A DNA stretch of 64,000 nucleotides from Nymphaea colorata (Eukaryota > Streptophyta > Magnoliopsida > Nymphaeales > Nymphaeaceae), in NCBI RefSeq assembly GCF_008831285.2, contig NC_045145.1, positions 20,662,040-20,726,039 on the forward strand, read 5' to 3'. Of this stretch, positions 11,609 to 24,567 are shown one piece after another (position 1 is the stretch's first letter; every line of letters starts with the position of its first letter). The notes under the pieces are model-generated. The model was given only the letters and a program-made list of their open reading frames with translations. It did no database searches and had not been told where the DNA came from. Position numbers and translations under genes: made by a program.

Positions 11609-11968
11609 CATAGTTACAAATATTGCTAATGGGTTTTAAATGGTGGGCATATTTTTCAAAAAAAAAACTGAAAATTTTAGGACAAACTTGAAAAAAATTG
11701 GCAGTTTTTTTTAGAAAGAAAGAAATCCCAACAATTAGGAAACAATTACAGGAAAACATTAAAAATAACGTGATAAAATGACAAAAAATGATGTGAGATA
11801 AATATTTGACTTAAGATTTAAACGTTAAAACAAAAAATAATAAAAATGCAAAAAATCATTCTGAAATTTTTAAAATAAAACGGTAAAAGAAAGTTTTTTT
11901 TTCTTTTTCGTTGTTTTTAACATTTTTATTGGGTCGTTTTCGAAAAAGACGGATTTTTTGTGACTATG
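11609..11968. mobile_element. hAT-like element, CATAGTCACA family, copy 3
   Basis: Starts CATAGTTACAAAT and ends TTTTGTGACTATG; flanked by CATGAAGC (11601-11608) and CATGAAAC (11969-11976), an 8-bp target duplication with one mismatch. The 360-bp body is non-coding and A/T-homopolymer-rich. It sits between the two inverted Tip100-like relics. Confidence 0.7.
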
Positions 11969-12020
11969 CATGAAACTACTCTAAGTGGAAGGAGTAAAGA
12001 AAAAAAGTTTAGGCTGTAGA

Positions 12021-12200
12021 CAGCGGCAAAGACAAGGTAGGGCCTGCTTGGGCCCTGGTCCAACCTCAAAAAAAAAAAAAGTTACATGTAAATTTTAAAA
12101 AATTTTACTTGTTCTATATAAAAATTTTGAAAAAATAATATTTCGCTCCTAGTCAAAATTTAGACACTTTAATTCAGCCCGCCTCATGAAAAATTTCTAA
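12021..12200 (-). mobile_element. Tip100-like hAT relic, reverse copy of an inverted pair
   Basis: Reverse complement of the 11173-11353 element over GGGCCC, TTACATGTAAATTTTAAAA, ACTTGTT..TATA and AATATTTCG blocks. It begins CAGCGGCAAAGAC. Immediately right (12204) a further TAGTGGCAGAGCTAG end suggests an adjoining fragment of the same family. Confidence 0.6.
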
Positions 12201-15200
12201 TGTAGTGGCAGAGCTAGAGATTTAAGTTAAGAAGCTAGACAACCAAATTACGAACAAAATTATAAACCATCTCTTTATGACACCTAAAGTATTTTGGCGA
12301 CAAGTCTGGGCCACTGGCTTATTCGTGGCTTCGCTAGCTCTTGTTCCGATGGTTCTTCTCAATAAAGAAAGCCAACATGCATTTTCTAATCACTAGCCAT
12401 GGCGTGAGGGCCGCTCATATTGCACAATATGATCAGCACATGCTAACTAGAGGACATGCATTATTAATTTGGAGAGGTTTCGCTTGAGCCAGAACCTGTT
12501 GGAACCCGCATGTGTGATGTACGCTACTGCAAGGGTCCCCATCATCCTACTTGCATAGAATTCCAACAAAGCCTGCCTGTCTGCCTTTTGAATTATAACT
12601 TTCATCAACCCGCAATTGACGTGCCTCGGTTTTACCTCACTAGCTGCGCAAGAAAGTAAGAAAAATCTCGTTTGGTAAAAGAATTAGATCAACCGAGGAA
12701 CAGGAATCGGATTGGAGTCAAATATTTTGTTGGGATATTATTCGAACAAGTTAATGACACCTCCATTAAATGGGCAGATGATAGAGCTGCCATGGGTCCC
12801 AAGCATTTACTGCAAGGCCAAGCACTGGGTCTCCCCTGTCACGGCCTATTCGATCAAAGAACAAAAAAGATCTCGTTTATGGTTTGGGTGCCAGAGGTTA
12901 GCCAGAAGCGATCACATGGGCGGCCATGTGGTCATGTTTTCAGATGTCAACCACCCATCTAGAGACCTTCCATGTCGGCAGCAAAGGCCGTGCTCAGCCA
13001 TAATTCGACCACCCTGTTTGGCTTGCTACTGTTTATCCAATTTAACAAACAGTCAAAATGGTACTTGAATTGAAAGACCATGCTCGACTTCGAAAGACGA
13101 GCCAAAAGGTCCTAATTAAGAGGACATATGCCAAGAGATCCATCCACTTGACCAACTAAGAGACCAAAATCAAGACAGACAAAAGTTTGATTAGCACCAA
13201 ATGTATTTCTCTTTTGACATAATTTGGTAGCGATCTGTTTCTAACTCATGTTTGTCCAAATCAAATGAGTCTCGACCGGCATAGAATAGCTATATTGATA
13301 GACCGGTGAAAGTCTCGTCATCAGTTTGATTCTCATGAACATTATTTTTCTTAACTGTAAATGGTGAATGTGTTGTTCTCTTAAGGAAGGAGAAAAGAAA
13401 GAAATGTTTCCATTTTTTTAGGATATCTCATACTTATCCAAATAAAATAAGCATGAAACGGAAAATGGAGTGAGAAGATAATTACTCAACATCACTTTAT
13501 CTAGAATGAACCGTCGTGGCCCAATGACAAAGGCGATGGATTCAAATTATTTGATGCTAAGAATTTAATATATCAGATTATGTGTTACATGCATGCTTAC
13601 AAGTCTAATACTGTACAGTTCATGATTAAAGTTTTATATGTCCTCGAACGACTGATACCAAACTAGCTTGCTTGTTTCGAATACGTGGTTCTAATTGACA
13701 TGAGTGCACTCTCTCACGTGTGCTGATATCAAGACCTTTATGAAATCAGCTTAAACTAAACCTGTTTGTAACAAACTAGATAAACATATTTGCATGCATT
13801 GATTAAGTTACAAAAATCTCTAAAGTATATATATATATATATATATGGAGTGTCATGTTTCTGTTCGGTCGTGGCATGTGCGAGCGTCTGTCATATCATG
13901 TCTGCTAAATGTAGATCTCAAATGGCAAGTCCATGGGACAGAGCAGAGCTCCGTCTCAGATGATTAGACTACCAGACCCTCCCAAAATGAGACGCTGCCA
14001 TCGTCATGCCGTAGGCATTTCTTAGCTTCTTACCTGTGAAGGTCCAATCAATCATCTTCAGTCTTGTTGCTTGCTGATCTTGAACTGCCGTGTCAATGTC
14101 GAGCATTGGCCGGCCGGTGATGAACTGGTGAATACTGTGTCGAACGTTCATATATATATATATAAAACACGTATATGTTTTTGTTTGCTTGTTTCAATGT
14201 GGTCTGAAGATGGTATTAATTAGAAGGAGCCCATGCCATTCAAGGAGGTTGAAAGTCGCATCACAAAGAGTGCAATGAAGTCGTCTGAAACTAAATGTGA
14301 TCAGCATATCTTGGATCCAAATTTTTCTTTGAACTCAAGAGAATTTCAGCACACCTAATTACTTCACAAGCTTATGGAATTAGATCCACGGTGGTTACCA
14401 GATTAGCAAGAGATGCCATTGATCTCAAACCCTTGACCTTTTTCATTCAACTTGAAGGTCTCGAGTTCGAATCTACACAAGTCCTGCAGCGCTTACTGGC
14501 TGGCTAGATTTTTAAAATAAATGTGTGTCAATCCACACCTTGAAGCATGATTAGTTTTGGTTTTCTTGTATCTGCTAATTAAACACATAAGCATACGGTC
14601 TTCGACGAAATCGTAACGATAAGCGTCTTAATTCCGGGACCGGCTCGGGCACTTAATATGCTGGAATTATCCTGGAATCTATCTCAGGAGGTGGCTTGAT
14701 CAGTAGGTTAGCTTACGTCGATTGTCATTATCTCTTGTTTAGTCTGACCATAACAAGATGAAGATGGAGGAGAATTGGCCACCTTGGGGCTCTTTTCTGG
14801 ATCATTCCACTGACTTCTAAGTCTTCCATATTTGTCGGGTCAGCAACTGTTATCCTATGGGGTCCACGATCCAGGTTTGGGTTGAGCTGGTTTGGATTTG
14901 GATGCACTGCACATGGAACCCAACAGGTTGGACCCAATTTCACTGCTTTGCATTATCCAAACCCAAGCCCCACCTTGCAAGAAGCCTTGTTGTGGCTGAG
15001 TCTTGGACAAGAATGAGCTCTCTTTGTAATTACAATCTTTAATGATGTATATCAACTCCTGCTGAGAGTAAAGAATAAAGATCTTTTGTTTTGGCGCTCT
15101 AATTCTGCGATTAAGCCGGAAAAGTTCGAGTTAACCGGCGATCTGAACAGCATCATTAGAGAGGTGAGCAAATTGATCAACAGGCCAAGGCTTAAAAATG

Positions 15201-15599
15201 TTCGAAAGAACTCAAATGCAGTGGAACTTGGACTTTGAAGCTGTGAACCTGACTTGATCGTAACTAAGAACTCATGCACAAGCGGATCAATGTTGTTGAT
15301 ATCGGTTCCTAAAATTAGATCCAAAAATGATGTTCGATCCATTTAGACCCGTTGAAACCTCTCTTGCACGGCTGCGAGGCGAGGTTTCGTCCACACAAGG
15401 GAGCGGACGTGGCAGCCTTCCATTCGTGGGAGCGTTGGGCAAAAAAGGAAGAAATGTTGAGTCCACGATGGAAGAGACAAAGAAGAACAGCTGGCGATGT
15501 GAACTCAGCAGCTGGAACCCACCGCCACGTGTCGGTGCCAACGGGACGGCTGTTTAGTCCTGCCCAATCATTGCTGCACCCTTTCCGGTTTTCGGCCTT
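12201..15599. other. Long intergenic region with no supported gene
   Basis: Frames of 60-118 codons occur (for example 12672-13068 in two overlapping frames) but overlap each other and show no family features. There are TA runs at 13826-13846 and 14150-14164. Segments near 13510-13550 and 14390-14500 (GAGTTCGAATC) faintly resemble tRNA-derived SINE boxes. The last 400 bases probably contain the DUF1677 promoter. Confidence 0.45.
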
Positions 15600-15659
15600 C
15601 CGGGACCCTACAAAAGGCGAAGAGTTCGCCCCTCTCCAAGCTTGAAGCTAAGCGAAGCC

Positions 15660-15662
15660 TCT

Positions 15663-15698
<36 letters not shown>
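15660..15698. repeat. CT microsatellite in the DUF1677 upstream/leader region
   Basis: An almost pure CT tract (interrupted by CCCT near the start) about 600 nt before the ATG of the DUF1677 gene. CT-rich stretches are common in plant core promoters and 5' leaders, so this probably lies near the transcription start. No clear TATA box was found nearby. Confidence 0.8.
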
Positions 15699-16290
15699 AT
15701 ACAGATCTGGGAAGGGATTGGGAAGCGCTAATACAGAAGCAAGGAGGAGGCGGAAGAAGAAGTCGGAGTGGTGAAGGTGTTTGGGTCGAGATCTGAGGAA
15801 GGTGATAATCGATCGGTAGAAATGTACCGGCCAATCACCGGAGTTTCAGCTTGCAAAAGAGATTCTGAGGCGGAGGACGCCGTTGTTGTCTGGGAGACGG
15901 AGCGGTAGCAGGGTGAGCGAAGAGACGGTTCGGTATCAGGCGGAATTCGATGAAGCCTGAGATCGCAAGAGGAGCAGAGCCGTCTCGAGTCTGGAGGTGA
16001 GATAAAGGAGATCAGAAACGCAAAGCGAATTTGTCTTCTCTGATTGCTTTTTTGTAGATATAAGCTGGAATCTGTTTGCTTGAAGGAAGGAAGCTCCTGA
16101 GAGAGGAGTAAGAGAACTTCCGTCGAATTTTGGGAAGAGATTGGAAAATTTTTGTATAGAAAATATAGTTCGACTGGTCTGAAGAAAGGAATATAGAGAA
16201 GCGATCGCGACGAGTAAAGAAATAGAGATCTGCTGAGAAATTGAACTCGATTTCGAAGAATTCGAGTTAATTTATATATATCTGTGACTG

Positions 16291-16755
16291 ATGGCGCCAA
16301 TACTGCTGAGCGACGCGCCGGCGCCGGAATCTCATGTGGCGACCATCCCTGTCGCCGGGAAATGTGTCGTAGCGGTGGAGCTGGAGGTTGCGGTATGCGA
16401 CTGCTGCGGATTGCAGGAGGAATGCACCCCTGAGTATGTGGAGATGGTGCGGGAGCGATTCCACGGGAAGTGGATCTGCGGGCTCTGCGCCGAGGCGGTG
16501 AAGGACGAGGTCTACAGATCGAATCGCTTGATCGGCACGGAGGAAGCCTTGAACCTGCACATGAATTTCTGCAAGAATTTCCGGTCGTCCGACCCGGCGA
16601 CACACCTGATTTCGGCTGTGAGGCAGCTTCTCCGGCGGAGCCTCGAGGGCCCGAGAACTCTGGGCTCCGCTCCAAGCAGCCCCGTCGCGAAGGGCGGGGT
16701 CCGCGCATCCGCCCTGTCGCGCTCCGGGAGTTGCGTACCGACGTTCGCTCGGTGA
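16291..16755 (+). CDS. DUF1677 family protein (154 aa)
   Basis: A single-exon frame of 154 aa. Residues 36-66 hold the family signature: C36-x-C38-C39-G-L-x-E-E-C45, then a basic-aromatic stretch and G-K-W-I-C63-G-L-C66, followed by EAVKDE. The paired cysteines suggest a small zinc-binding fold. The C-terminal part is Ser/Arg/Pro-rich and low complexity. This family is plant-specific and its biochemical role is not established; members are short proteins of similar size. The start is the first ATG after a long GA/CT-rich leader and matches family N-termini. Frames of 366 and 185 codons on the opposite strand are shadows of the GC-rich coding region and its leader. No neighbour suggests a function. 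Confidence 0.9.
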   Translation: MAPILLSDAPAPESHVATIPVAGKCVVAVELEVAVCDCCGLQEECTPEYVEMVRERFHGKWICGLCAEAVKDEVYRSNRLIGTEEALNLHMNFCKNFRSSDPATHLISAVRQLLRRSLEGPRTLGSAPSSPVAKGGVRASALSRSGSCVPTFAR

Positions 16756-16829
16756 TGCTGAAACAGAAGGGAAAATAAAAGTTCTGCCGACGTTCAATCC
16801 CATATTCATCACTCTGTGTTTCATCCATT

Positions 16830-19800
16830 TATTCTTCAGTAAATTTTGCTTAACAGAGAGGCTGGGAGGGAAGAGACTCCATACAATAAATCCTCAACCT
16901 TCGTGGCTGCTGCTTTTTCTTTTCTCTGTCAAAGTCTCCCCTCTCAACTCTCTGTCTCTGTCTCTCTCTGTCTCAATCATTGTTGGAATTATTGGAGGGC
17001 ACCCTTGTAAAATTCTCTCTCTCTTCCTCGTGCCGCCTGGTTATGATTAATATCAAAATAGGAGGTGAATTACCTTCGCGGTAAGAGGCGAAAAGCATTT
17101 ATTATATAGTTTCATTGAACGAGCAGCGAAATCGGACAGAGGAAGTTCGTTTCTGCTGGTTCAAGGCAAAGTGAAAGGCCGTGATCGCTTTGTCTCGGCT
17201 AACTTAGTTCGATGCTTCTCTCGAGCACAATCAAAGGCATTCTAGTTTAATTAGCTCACGAGGAAGTGGGCACTTGTCCATGTGACCGCCATCGAGATAA
17301 GAACAAACAACGAGACATTTTGGCTGGGTGGAGTGTGATCTCAACCTGACGAAAGGCTTCCTTACTCAGGTCGAGTGTTGGAATATTTCTCCCTGGTGAA
17401 TACAGAGATCTGAATTCTGCGTGCGGGGGGTTCAACTGCACATGACCATACTGTTATTGGAGAGAACATTCCACGCCTATTCACCCGCCAGTGTGTCCCC
17501 TCGGCATTGCTTCACGACAAAAGAAATCTCTTGTTCTGTTCTTCAATCCGGCTTGTACTGCACCTATCATTGATGGGAGAGGTGAATCGTGCAGGTGAAA
17601 ACTAGTGGTGACGTTGTCAACCACGGACTATTTTAACGTTTTAAATTTACGACTACAAAAAGATAAAAACTTTTAAAAATCAGTGAAAGTAGGATTTGAC
17701 CGATGACAGCGGCAGATATATGTGCTCTCGTGGTCCTGAAATCAAATAGTTTTCTGTCTCTGTTTAGCCGATGGTTTAACATAATAGGCCACTTAAATTC
17801 TCGTTAAAAGTTACTTTTTAAGCGAAATATGAACATAAGAACATGTTTATATACGCTAGTTTAGTATAAAATATCCTTTGGTTTAAACTATTTTCATGAA
17901 AAATATCGATTCTTTTACTACCAAAATCTTTTACGGATCTTCACGAGGAAACTAAATACAAGTTATCTTATTGTCTACTCTATAAATCTTTATTCTTGTT
18001 TGGTCATTTAACTTTCATAGAAAGTTGCATGTCCATTTACAAGCATTGATAGCTCATCCAAGAAGGCGAGAGAGAGAGAGAGATTACCTTAACGCATTGA
18101 GTTATGTAATCTATTGACGACCCCTTTAAATTGTTTAATTAGTTCTCATGAATTTTAAGGAAAACTGATTATATACGAATTTCAATCCTGACTTCCAAAA
18201 CTTTTTCATATTGTCTTGTTCGAAAAGTGTGCTGGTCGAGCCTTAAGAGAGAGACAAAATCCCATCTCTCTCTCTCTCTCTCTAAATGATTATTACATGC
18301 CCGAGGAAACTTGGGGAGGAATTGGTTGGAGAGATGATGCAATTTTTCTTAGTTGTAAATTTTGTTGGAGAACAGGTCTGAAGAAGACGATCATTCGAGC
18401 GAAGCCTTTTGCTGCTCCTCCTTTTCGGTTTCCAAGAAGCAGGAGCAAGGCCATACAGTACAACTCATTTTCTCAATAAAGAAACAGAGAGGTGCTCTCG
18501 AATCTCCATGAAAAGTTGCACCGCCAATTTCATAATTCAATTGGGAATCGCCAACTTGCCTGTTGGAAGGAATTAAGTAATCAGATGTATGAAATGGAGA
18601 CAGTGAAGAGCGCAGAGGACAAATGAGATTCTTGGAAGTTAAGTTGTTTAATACAATTTAAGGGCACCGGTGGTTTCTGTAATTGCAGGTATGCGTCAGC
18701 TGGATTCTTCAGAAGTTTCGAGGCTTTGTGTGGGGACACGATGCTTTTGTCCAGATCGCAGTCACATGCTGCCCAAAGGAAAATGCCAAGGCCAAGATAA
18801 TGCTGAAAAGAAAAAGGATAAATAGTCTCATATTTCCAAGATTTTTTTTTTTAAATGAATCCTTAATAATGTTCGATTCAACATAATTCGATTAATCCGG
18901 CTCCCCTTCAGCTAAAAAAATCCTAACTTCGCCGCTGTCCACAAACTAGCCAATTGCGATCAAGATCTTTTGGTTAATTAATCCACAGAGGCTTCCGGAT
19001 CTGTTAGTAATGAAGACCTATGGTGTCATAGATCAATCAAGAGAGATTCAGCAACTAAACAAAGATTGTTTCTTTAAGTCTCTCTCTCTCACAAGCTACC
19101 AACTCAAAAGATAATACAAATAATTAAGTAAACTACGTCAATGAACATATGGACCACAGTTACATAGCAAATGAGATTTCTTTCGAGTCAATATCAGGAT
19201 GTTGAGATGCTGGGAAGGAGATCTTGACGGCATCGCGCGTATTTTCAGGAATTTATGGCTTTGAAAATCGCATGGTTTAGGAGCGAGATTATCAAAGGTA
19301 GTTATCACCGACCATGTAGTTGACAAACATTCAAAGCCGACGGGGTGGTAGAACCGAAGCTCATAGTTTAGTGCCGCCGATGGATTGGATTGAGGATCTG
19401 GTACCGAGATTTTATTAGTTTTTATAAAAGTTCTACCTCCATCCCTGAAGCGGGTCACCCATGGTTTACAATGAATCTGTGGACTTTCTCCTCAACCATC
19501 TATTTTTGTCTCCCGCTAAATATTGAAAAGAAAACGAAGATTTTAAATTCTAACAAGTAATCCAGACCACGAGCGGCATGTGGGAAAGCAAATATAAGCA
19601 ATCGAGGGATCTTTACATTTTTATTCTGAGTTGAAAACTTGTGTGTAAAGTCAAAGAAAAGAAGCCAGCTCGCCATCCATTAGTTTGTCAATGAAAAATG
19701 GAGTTAGACCTTGCAGTATCTCGTGTAAAACGTGCATGCCGGTAAAAGAATAAAAAATGATTTTATATATGTGATTATGCATGGTAAATATATATGTTGG

Positions 19801-20819
19801 CAGGTGTGGACAATTCTTATTATACCAATTTCTCAATGTTTATTTTTATATTAACATTTTCAAATATTTGCTCTGTTATATAAATGAGTGCCTCCTCCAA
19901 TATAGAAATATATGAATGAGTGTGTTTCGATCACTAAGTAACACCAATAAAAATCAAACTACAGACAAGTCATCAAATGAGATACTCAGACTAATCATTT
20001 ATGCTAGATCCCTCGAAACCAACTTTGCATTCACTTTGATCAGAAGAAGAAAAAATAATAAAAGGAAAAAAAGTTCGTTTTGGTCGGTGGGTTGACGAAC
20101 GACCACCAAAGCCCTACAAAAAGCAACAGATTCATGCAATAGGACTTCAGGGATGAGATTCAATTCGAGTTCTTCAACATGTTCCTCTTTTACCGAAAAA
20201 TAACTTTTAAGATCATATCAGTAACTTAGAGTGGCGGCGTTCGGACTTACATTCATGGGCAAGTGTGATGCAATTGCCGCAATTCTTTTCGTACTTAACG
20301 TTTGCCTTCATTCATCGGCCCCATGTGCCTTACATAATACGTGCTCATTAATTTCAATTCTGTGGTCTGTGATCAATCGTACTTGAAATGAAATGAATGA
20401 AATAAATAAATAAACAGTGTGTGTGTATATGGAAAGGGCCGGCACTTCTGCCTAGGCAACACGTGCACGGCGAAATAGAATATTCTAACGTAAGTCCGGC
20501 TAAGTTTTGACATTGGATCAAATAAAAGATTTTCAAAAATAGTAAAAATAAAAAAAAAATATCTCCCACGGACGATTAAAGCATAAATCTGTCTTGTTTC
20601 TATGTGAACTTGCAGGTAGAATGCACGTGATCTGATTTCCCGTTCAAAATTGTTTTGGACATGGTAAATTACTTGAATTTAGAGCAAGTACAACGGTAAT
20701 TGCTTTTGTATCGGCTAGATAATCCTGCGCATAAACCAGACCCGGCCCTACTGCATGTGGGTTCAGTCTCTGATATGGCTTCAGCTCATGGAGAAACGAA
20801 GGCACAGCAGCAGGAATCT
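16830..20819. other. Intergenic region, no supported gene
   Basis: The first part (16830-17060) is the 3' flank of the DUF1677 gene, with CT-rich tracts (16940-16976) and candidate AATAAA signals. GA/CT runs lie at 18069-18083 and 18263-18282. Open frames of 60-106 codons (for example 18216-18479, 19138-19458) have no recognisable domains and are not conserved-looking. Confidence 0.45.
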
Positions 20820-20991
20820 CAGGCCGAGCTAGGAACTTTTCATTGTAAGGGTTGAACTATACTTTCAAAATTTTAGCAGGAACCAAAATATAATTTTTCA
20901 TATTTTTTACATAAATTAAACTAAAATTTATGAAATTTAAAAATATATATATATTTCAAAAATCTGAACGAGGCATGGCTTCTGCCGCCCC
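20820..20991 (+). mobile_element. Tip100-like hAT relic
   Basis: Begins CAGGCCGAGCTAGGAAC and ends GGCTTCTGCCGCCCC, degenerate forms of the CAGGGGCGGAG termini. Flanks AGGAATCT/C and GGATCTC match apart from a one-base indel, a plausible decayed target duplication. The interior carries the family AAATATAATTTTTCATA block. Confidence 0.5.
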
Positions 20992-21095
20992 GGATCTCAA
21001 GAACCCGCAAATTGTCCATTGCGTTACTTTCAAGCCAGAATTACTTGCCGTTTGTGAACAGTACCATATTATTACTGTTGCCAAAAGTTTCCTAA

Positions 21096-21306
21096 GGGAG
21101 TGTTTGATGCTTTGAAATTTTGATAGAAGAATGAAAATTTCATCATCATAATTCATCCTCAAACTGAAATAGAATCAAATTTTCAGGTTTCAGTTTCGTA
21201 ATTCTAGAAACAAAATATGTCATTTGCTTAATAATTCCACTTTTTTTTTATAAATTTGATCATTTTGATTCTAAAATTCCATGATTCTAGTATATCAAAC
21301 ACCTCT
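21096..21306. mobile_element. Tourist-like MITE, GTGTTTGATG ends (short copy)
   Basis: Begins GGGAGTGTTTGATG and ends ATATCAAACACCTCT, with internal AAATTTTGAT / ATCATTTTGATTCTA motifs related to the 6693-7082 element. Borders are ambiguous by one or two bases, so the TAA/TTA duplication is not exact. Confidence 0.6.
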
Positions 21307-22329
21307 TTAAGTATATCGTCATTCCAAAGCTTAGGTACACAACCCCAGAGAAATTCCCCCGAACAAATTATCACCCAATTGTTCACTATGTTCAATTTGA
21401 ATCATTTACACAATTTTGGAATGAAAATCTTGTGATACATTGCAAATTGGTTCTGGAATTTGATTTCAACGGTTGGAAAGCCCTAACTTGCAGGCGTTTG
21501 GGAATGCAAAATGATATCTTAAATATTCGTCCAATCTTAGATTCAAACAGGCTTACTGCTTAAAAGATTAGTCTGGGGAACGCATACATGTATTTCGGCT
21601 TTGTGTTGTCCTCTTAGCTCATCGCTAAGTAAGTCTTATTCGCCCAAATGTACTACTTGCAAGGATGAATATGAGTCCCTTTTTCCTATCATATTTGGTT
21701 TTCAACTATCTAAAAACTTTCATGCATCTGCAAACATTCGATTCTCAACTCTCTCTCACTCTCCCTCTTTCTTGTGGTTCATATACTTTTGGTGGCGCAT
21801 TTGAGAGTAGCACAACAACAGAATCTTTAAGGGCACCTTCTCATCGTCGGATTCTATGACACGCTTCGTGCAGCGGATGTCCATTTTGCTATTCGGCTAT
21901 GACACCATCTTTCGTTTGTTGTTGGGTGACTATGTCATTCTATTTATCTAGTCTTTCCCCACCCTTCTTATTCTGTTTTATTGTGTTGTTGTTTTCGTTC
22001 TTTTATTTTTTTTTATGGTTTGTTTTTTTATCTAAGGAACTTTTTGACCCAAAATTTTGTTATCTCTCTCTCTCTCTCTTTCAAGCCTTGGTAAACATTC
22101 TTTGTGACTTTCAGCTTAGAAGAGGCTGCTCCCTTTCTCTAGTCTCTTTCTCTCCCTCTCCCGTTGAATCTTGCAGGGATTAGGTGGACGCCGTGTTGAT
22201 TGATCAACTAACGTAGAAAACTGAAGTTGTCAAAGCCACGGTGGGGGTTCGTTAGGTGCAACGCCTATGTCAGCTGGGAAGATCTTTTAGAGGTCTGTCA
22301 CCAACCGTAGGCCTCTCATCTTTAATAGC

Positions 22330-22527
22330 ATTTTGATGGGAATCATACACTAAATTAGTCATTTTTTGAGTTTAATACGTTCTTATAGTAATAAAAAAAC
22401 GATGGCTCTTATGACATTAAATTTTTAATTGTAGAACAAAAAAGTGTTTTCTTATCAACAACTATAAGTAAAACATGTTTTATGTTGGATTAGTATTTAT
22501 AAGCATAGTAGAATGTTCATACTGTGT
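22330..22527 (+). repeat. Dispersed repeat, copy A
   Basis: Matches 50646-50808 in the same orientation: TAAATTAGTCATTTTTT, GATGGCTCTTATGACAT and GAATGTTCATA blocks occur in the same order. Non-coding; probably a small transposon, class unknown. Confidence 0.65.
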
Positions 22528-22587
22528 TTAAAGTCACTTTTGTCAAGAATTTATAAGGTTTGGTTGTTGTACCTCAACAAAGTAGTT

Positions 22588-22629
<42 letters not shown>
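22588..22629. repeat. Compound (TA)n(GA)n microsatellite
   Basis: About 11 TA units followed directly by about 10 GA units. Same order as the tracts at 23016 and 25989. Confidence 0.95.
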
Positions 22630-23011
22630 TATACATAGCAGATGTGACTAAATCATATAACGCCATCTGGTGGCCCTGCAGGTTACAACGAAGGGAGAGA
22701 GGAACTCATGGGGAGAGAGAAGAAGAACTAGATGTCTAGATAAACTAGAGTCAGCACTGAGAACTATTGAGCAACACCCAGCTGACCGCATGGGCAACGT
22801 TAGTGTGCGGCGGGGAAGGATTTCCCACCTCTTTCCTCCATGGCTCCATCGATGGAGGAAGAGGGGAGAAGGAAGGAAACATTCCCCCCACAACACCCCC
22901 TCAAAAAAAAAAAAAAAAAAAGAGTCATCTCCTCCGCCCTGCGTCCATCGTGCTGCACAATAAAATAAAAAAATAATAATACGTCAATTAAAATGATGGA
23001 TGACTTAGTTT

Positions 23012-23015
<4 letters not shown>

Positions 23016-23077
<62 letters not shown>
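23016..23077. repeat. Compound (TA)n(GA)n microsatellite
   Basis: About 17 TA units followed directly by about 13 GA units. It generates the spurious frames on both strands over this tract. Confidence 0.95.
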
Positions 23078-23079
<2 letters not shown>

Positions 23080-23080
<1 letters not shown>

Positions 23081-24533
23081 ATGGTTCCCCTTACACTCTA
23101 CACTCTGCCTCCGAATCAATCCCATATGCGTGCTGCATGCACATGTGCATGATACGAACCTTAGCTTCTTTTGTCTTTTGTTTTTTAAATAATGAAAACT
23201 CAGTGCCAACCGGTTGGAGAAGAAGCACCAGCCTCAATCATATCGAAGCATTCATACCAACCATTTGAAGAAAAGAAAAGCGTATATTGAACAAATCAAA
23301 GTATCGATTCTTCATCATCGCTGGGGTTGTTGGTGCAAAATTATTGCAATGACTCCTTACTTGGATCTGAATCAGCGTTAGGGCAAAGTGGGCAACATCG
23401 TCATCGTCTACTATTTAATTTATTGCCGGAAGCTCCAGACTTAAATAAACAACTAATATCCCAAAGCTCCTCTGAGTGTTCGAAGACAAGTCGTAACAAG
23501 TTATAAACTAGAAAAAGCACAGGAAACTGAAAGAAAAAATGTATGAAAATGTAGAGAACTACAAAAATAATAATAAAGAAACTGCATATGGTTGTGATCT
23601 TTATCGTCTAAAACTTCGAAGGCATACCGGATCACTTGATTTGGGTAGAAGCACTATTTCTGTAAGAATTCGAAGAACGTCTCTGTCACACCAATCTTCT
23701 CCGTATTGTTCCATTATTATCACATACTAGATCAATCGTTTGTATCCTGGTAAAGTTATCCAGGAGTTAAAATTTTTCAAATATAATGAAAATATTGTCC
23801 TAATGCAATCATGGAGTGCGTAATCTGGGCTTGCCGAAATGTATCCGCCTGTTTAGACCAACAGCTGCTATTTCTTAGCGACAGGCAACAACAATTGATC
23901 CTACAGATCAAATTAGAAGCCTTATTTTATAGCTAGGCGTAAAAACTGGAGTTTCCGGAGAAGAAAACGTCACTCTAGTTGGATCCTTTTATTTCTAACC
24001 TGTGAAGAAAGCGACAAACATGATCAAAATTAGTAAAGATTGTGTGTGCCGTTTTGAGTGTGCAGCTTACATGTGAAGTAAAAGAAGGGGGATGTTTTTG
24101 TAATTAAAAGAAACATGTAGTCATTTCACTTTTTTATTTTCATTTTTATCTTATCTTACCAAAAAGTTTTCTTCTGTATGAACGAGGGAAACTTTAATCA
24201 TTAACCATACTAACCATACTGGGACCCTAAATTTAGTTCACCAGCGCATATAACCAGACTTAGAATCAAAATAATATTGTAAAAAGTCGTGTCCACATAT
24301 AATTGCCGCAAACCTAGCGCTCCCTTTCCCTCTTTTACTTCTTCACGCAAGATCAAAGGGGAACATACATAATAAGACGGTTAGTCTCCATAACCAGCAC
24401 CTACAAAGATGAATCAGACAACATTGCCTGAAACCTAGATCCATGCACACGACGAAGCCTTCTCACATCCTTCCGATTTTGTGGTCTCAACATGCTACCC
24501 AAAAGTGTCCGTCCTCCTCATTGTAAAATCAGT

Positions 24534-24567
<34 letters not shown>

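Noticed and set aside
12672..13068. Two overlapping plus-strand frames of 96 and 118 codons
   Set aside because: Mutually overlapping, no motifs, and embedded in transposon-rich intergenic DNA.
14390..14500. tRNA-like/SINE-like boxes (GAGTTCGAATC); similar weak patches near 8640 and 13510
   Set aside because: Only isolated box-like motifs; no cloverleaf, no A-tail and no target duplication could be shown.
15728..16828. 366-codon open frame on the minus strand over the DUF1677 gene
   Set aside because: It is antisense to a recognisable family protein and its leader, Ser/Arg/Pro-rich, and has no domain features; a shadow of GC-rich coding DNA.
22993..23268. Open frames on both strands through 22988-23268
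   Set aside because: They are generated by the TA/GA microsatellite (YIYIYI, RERERE translations).
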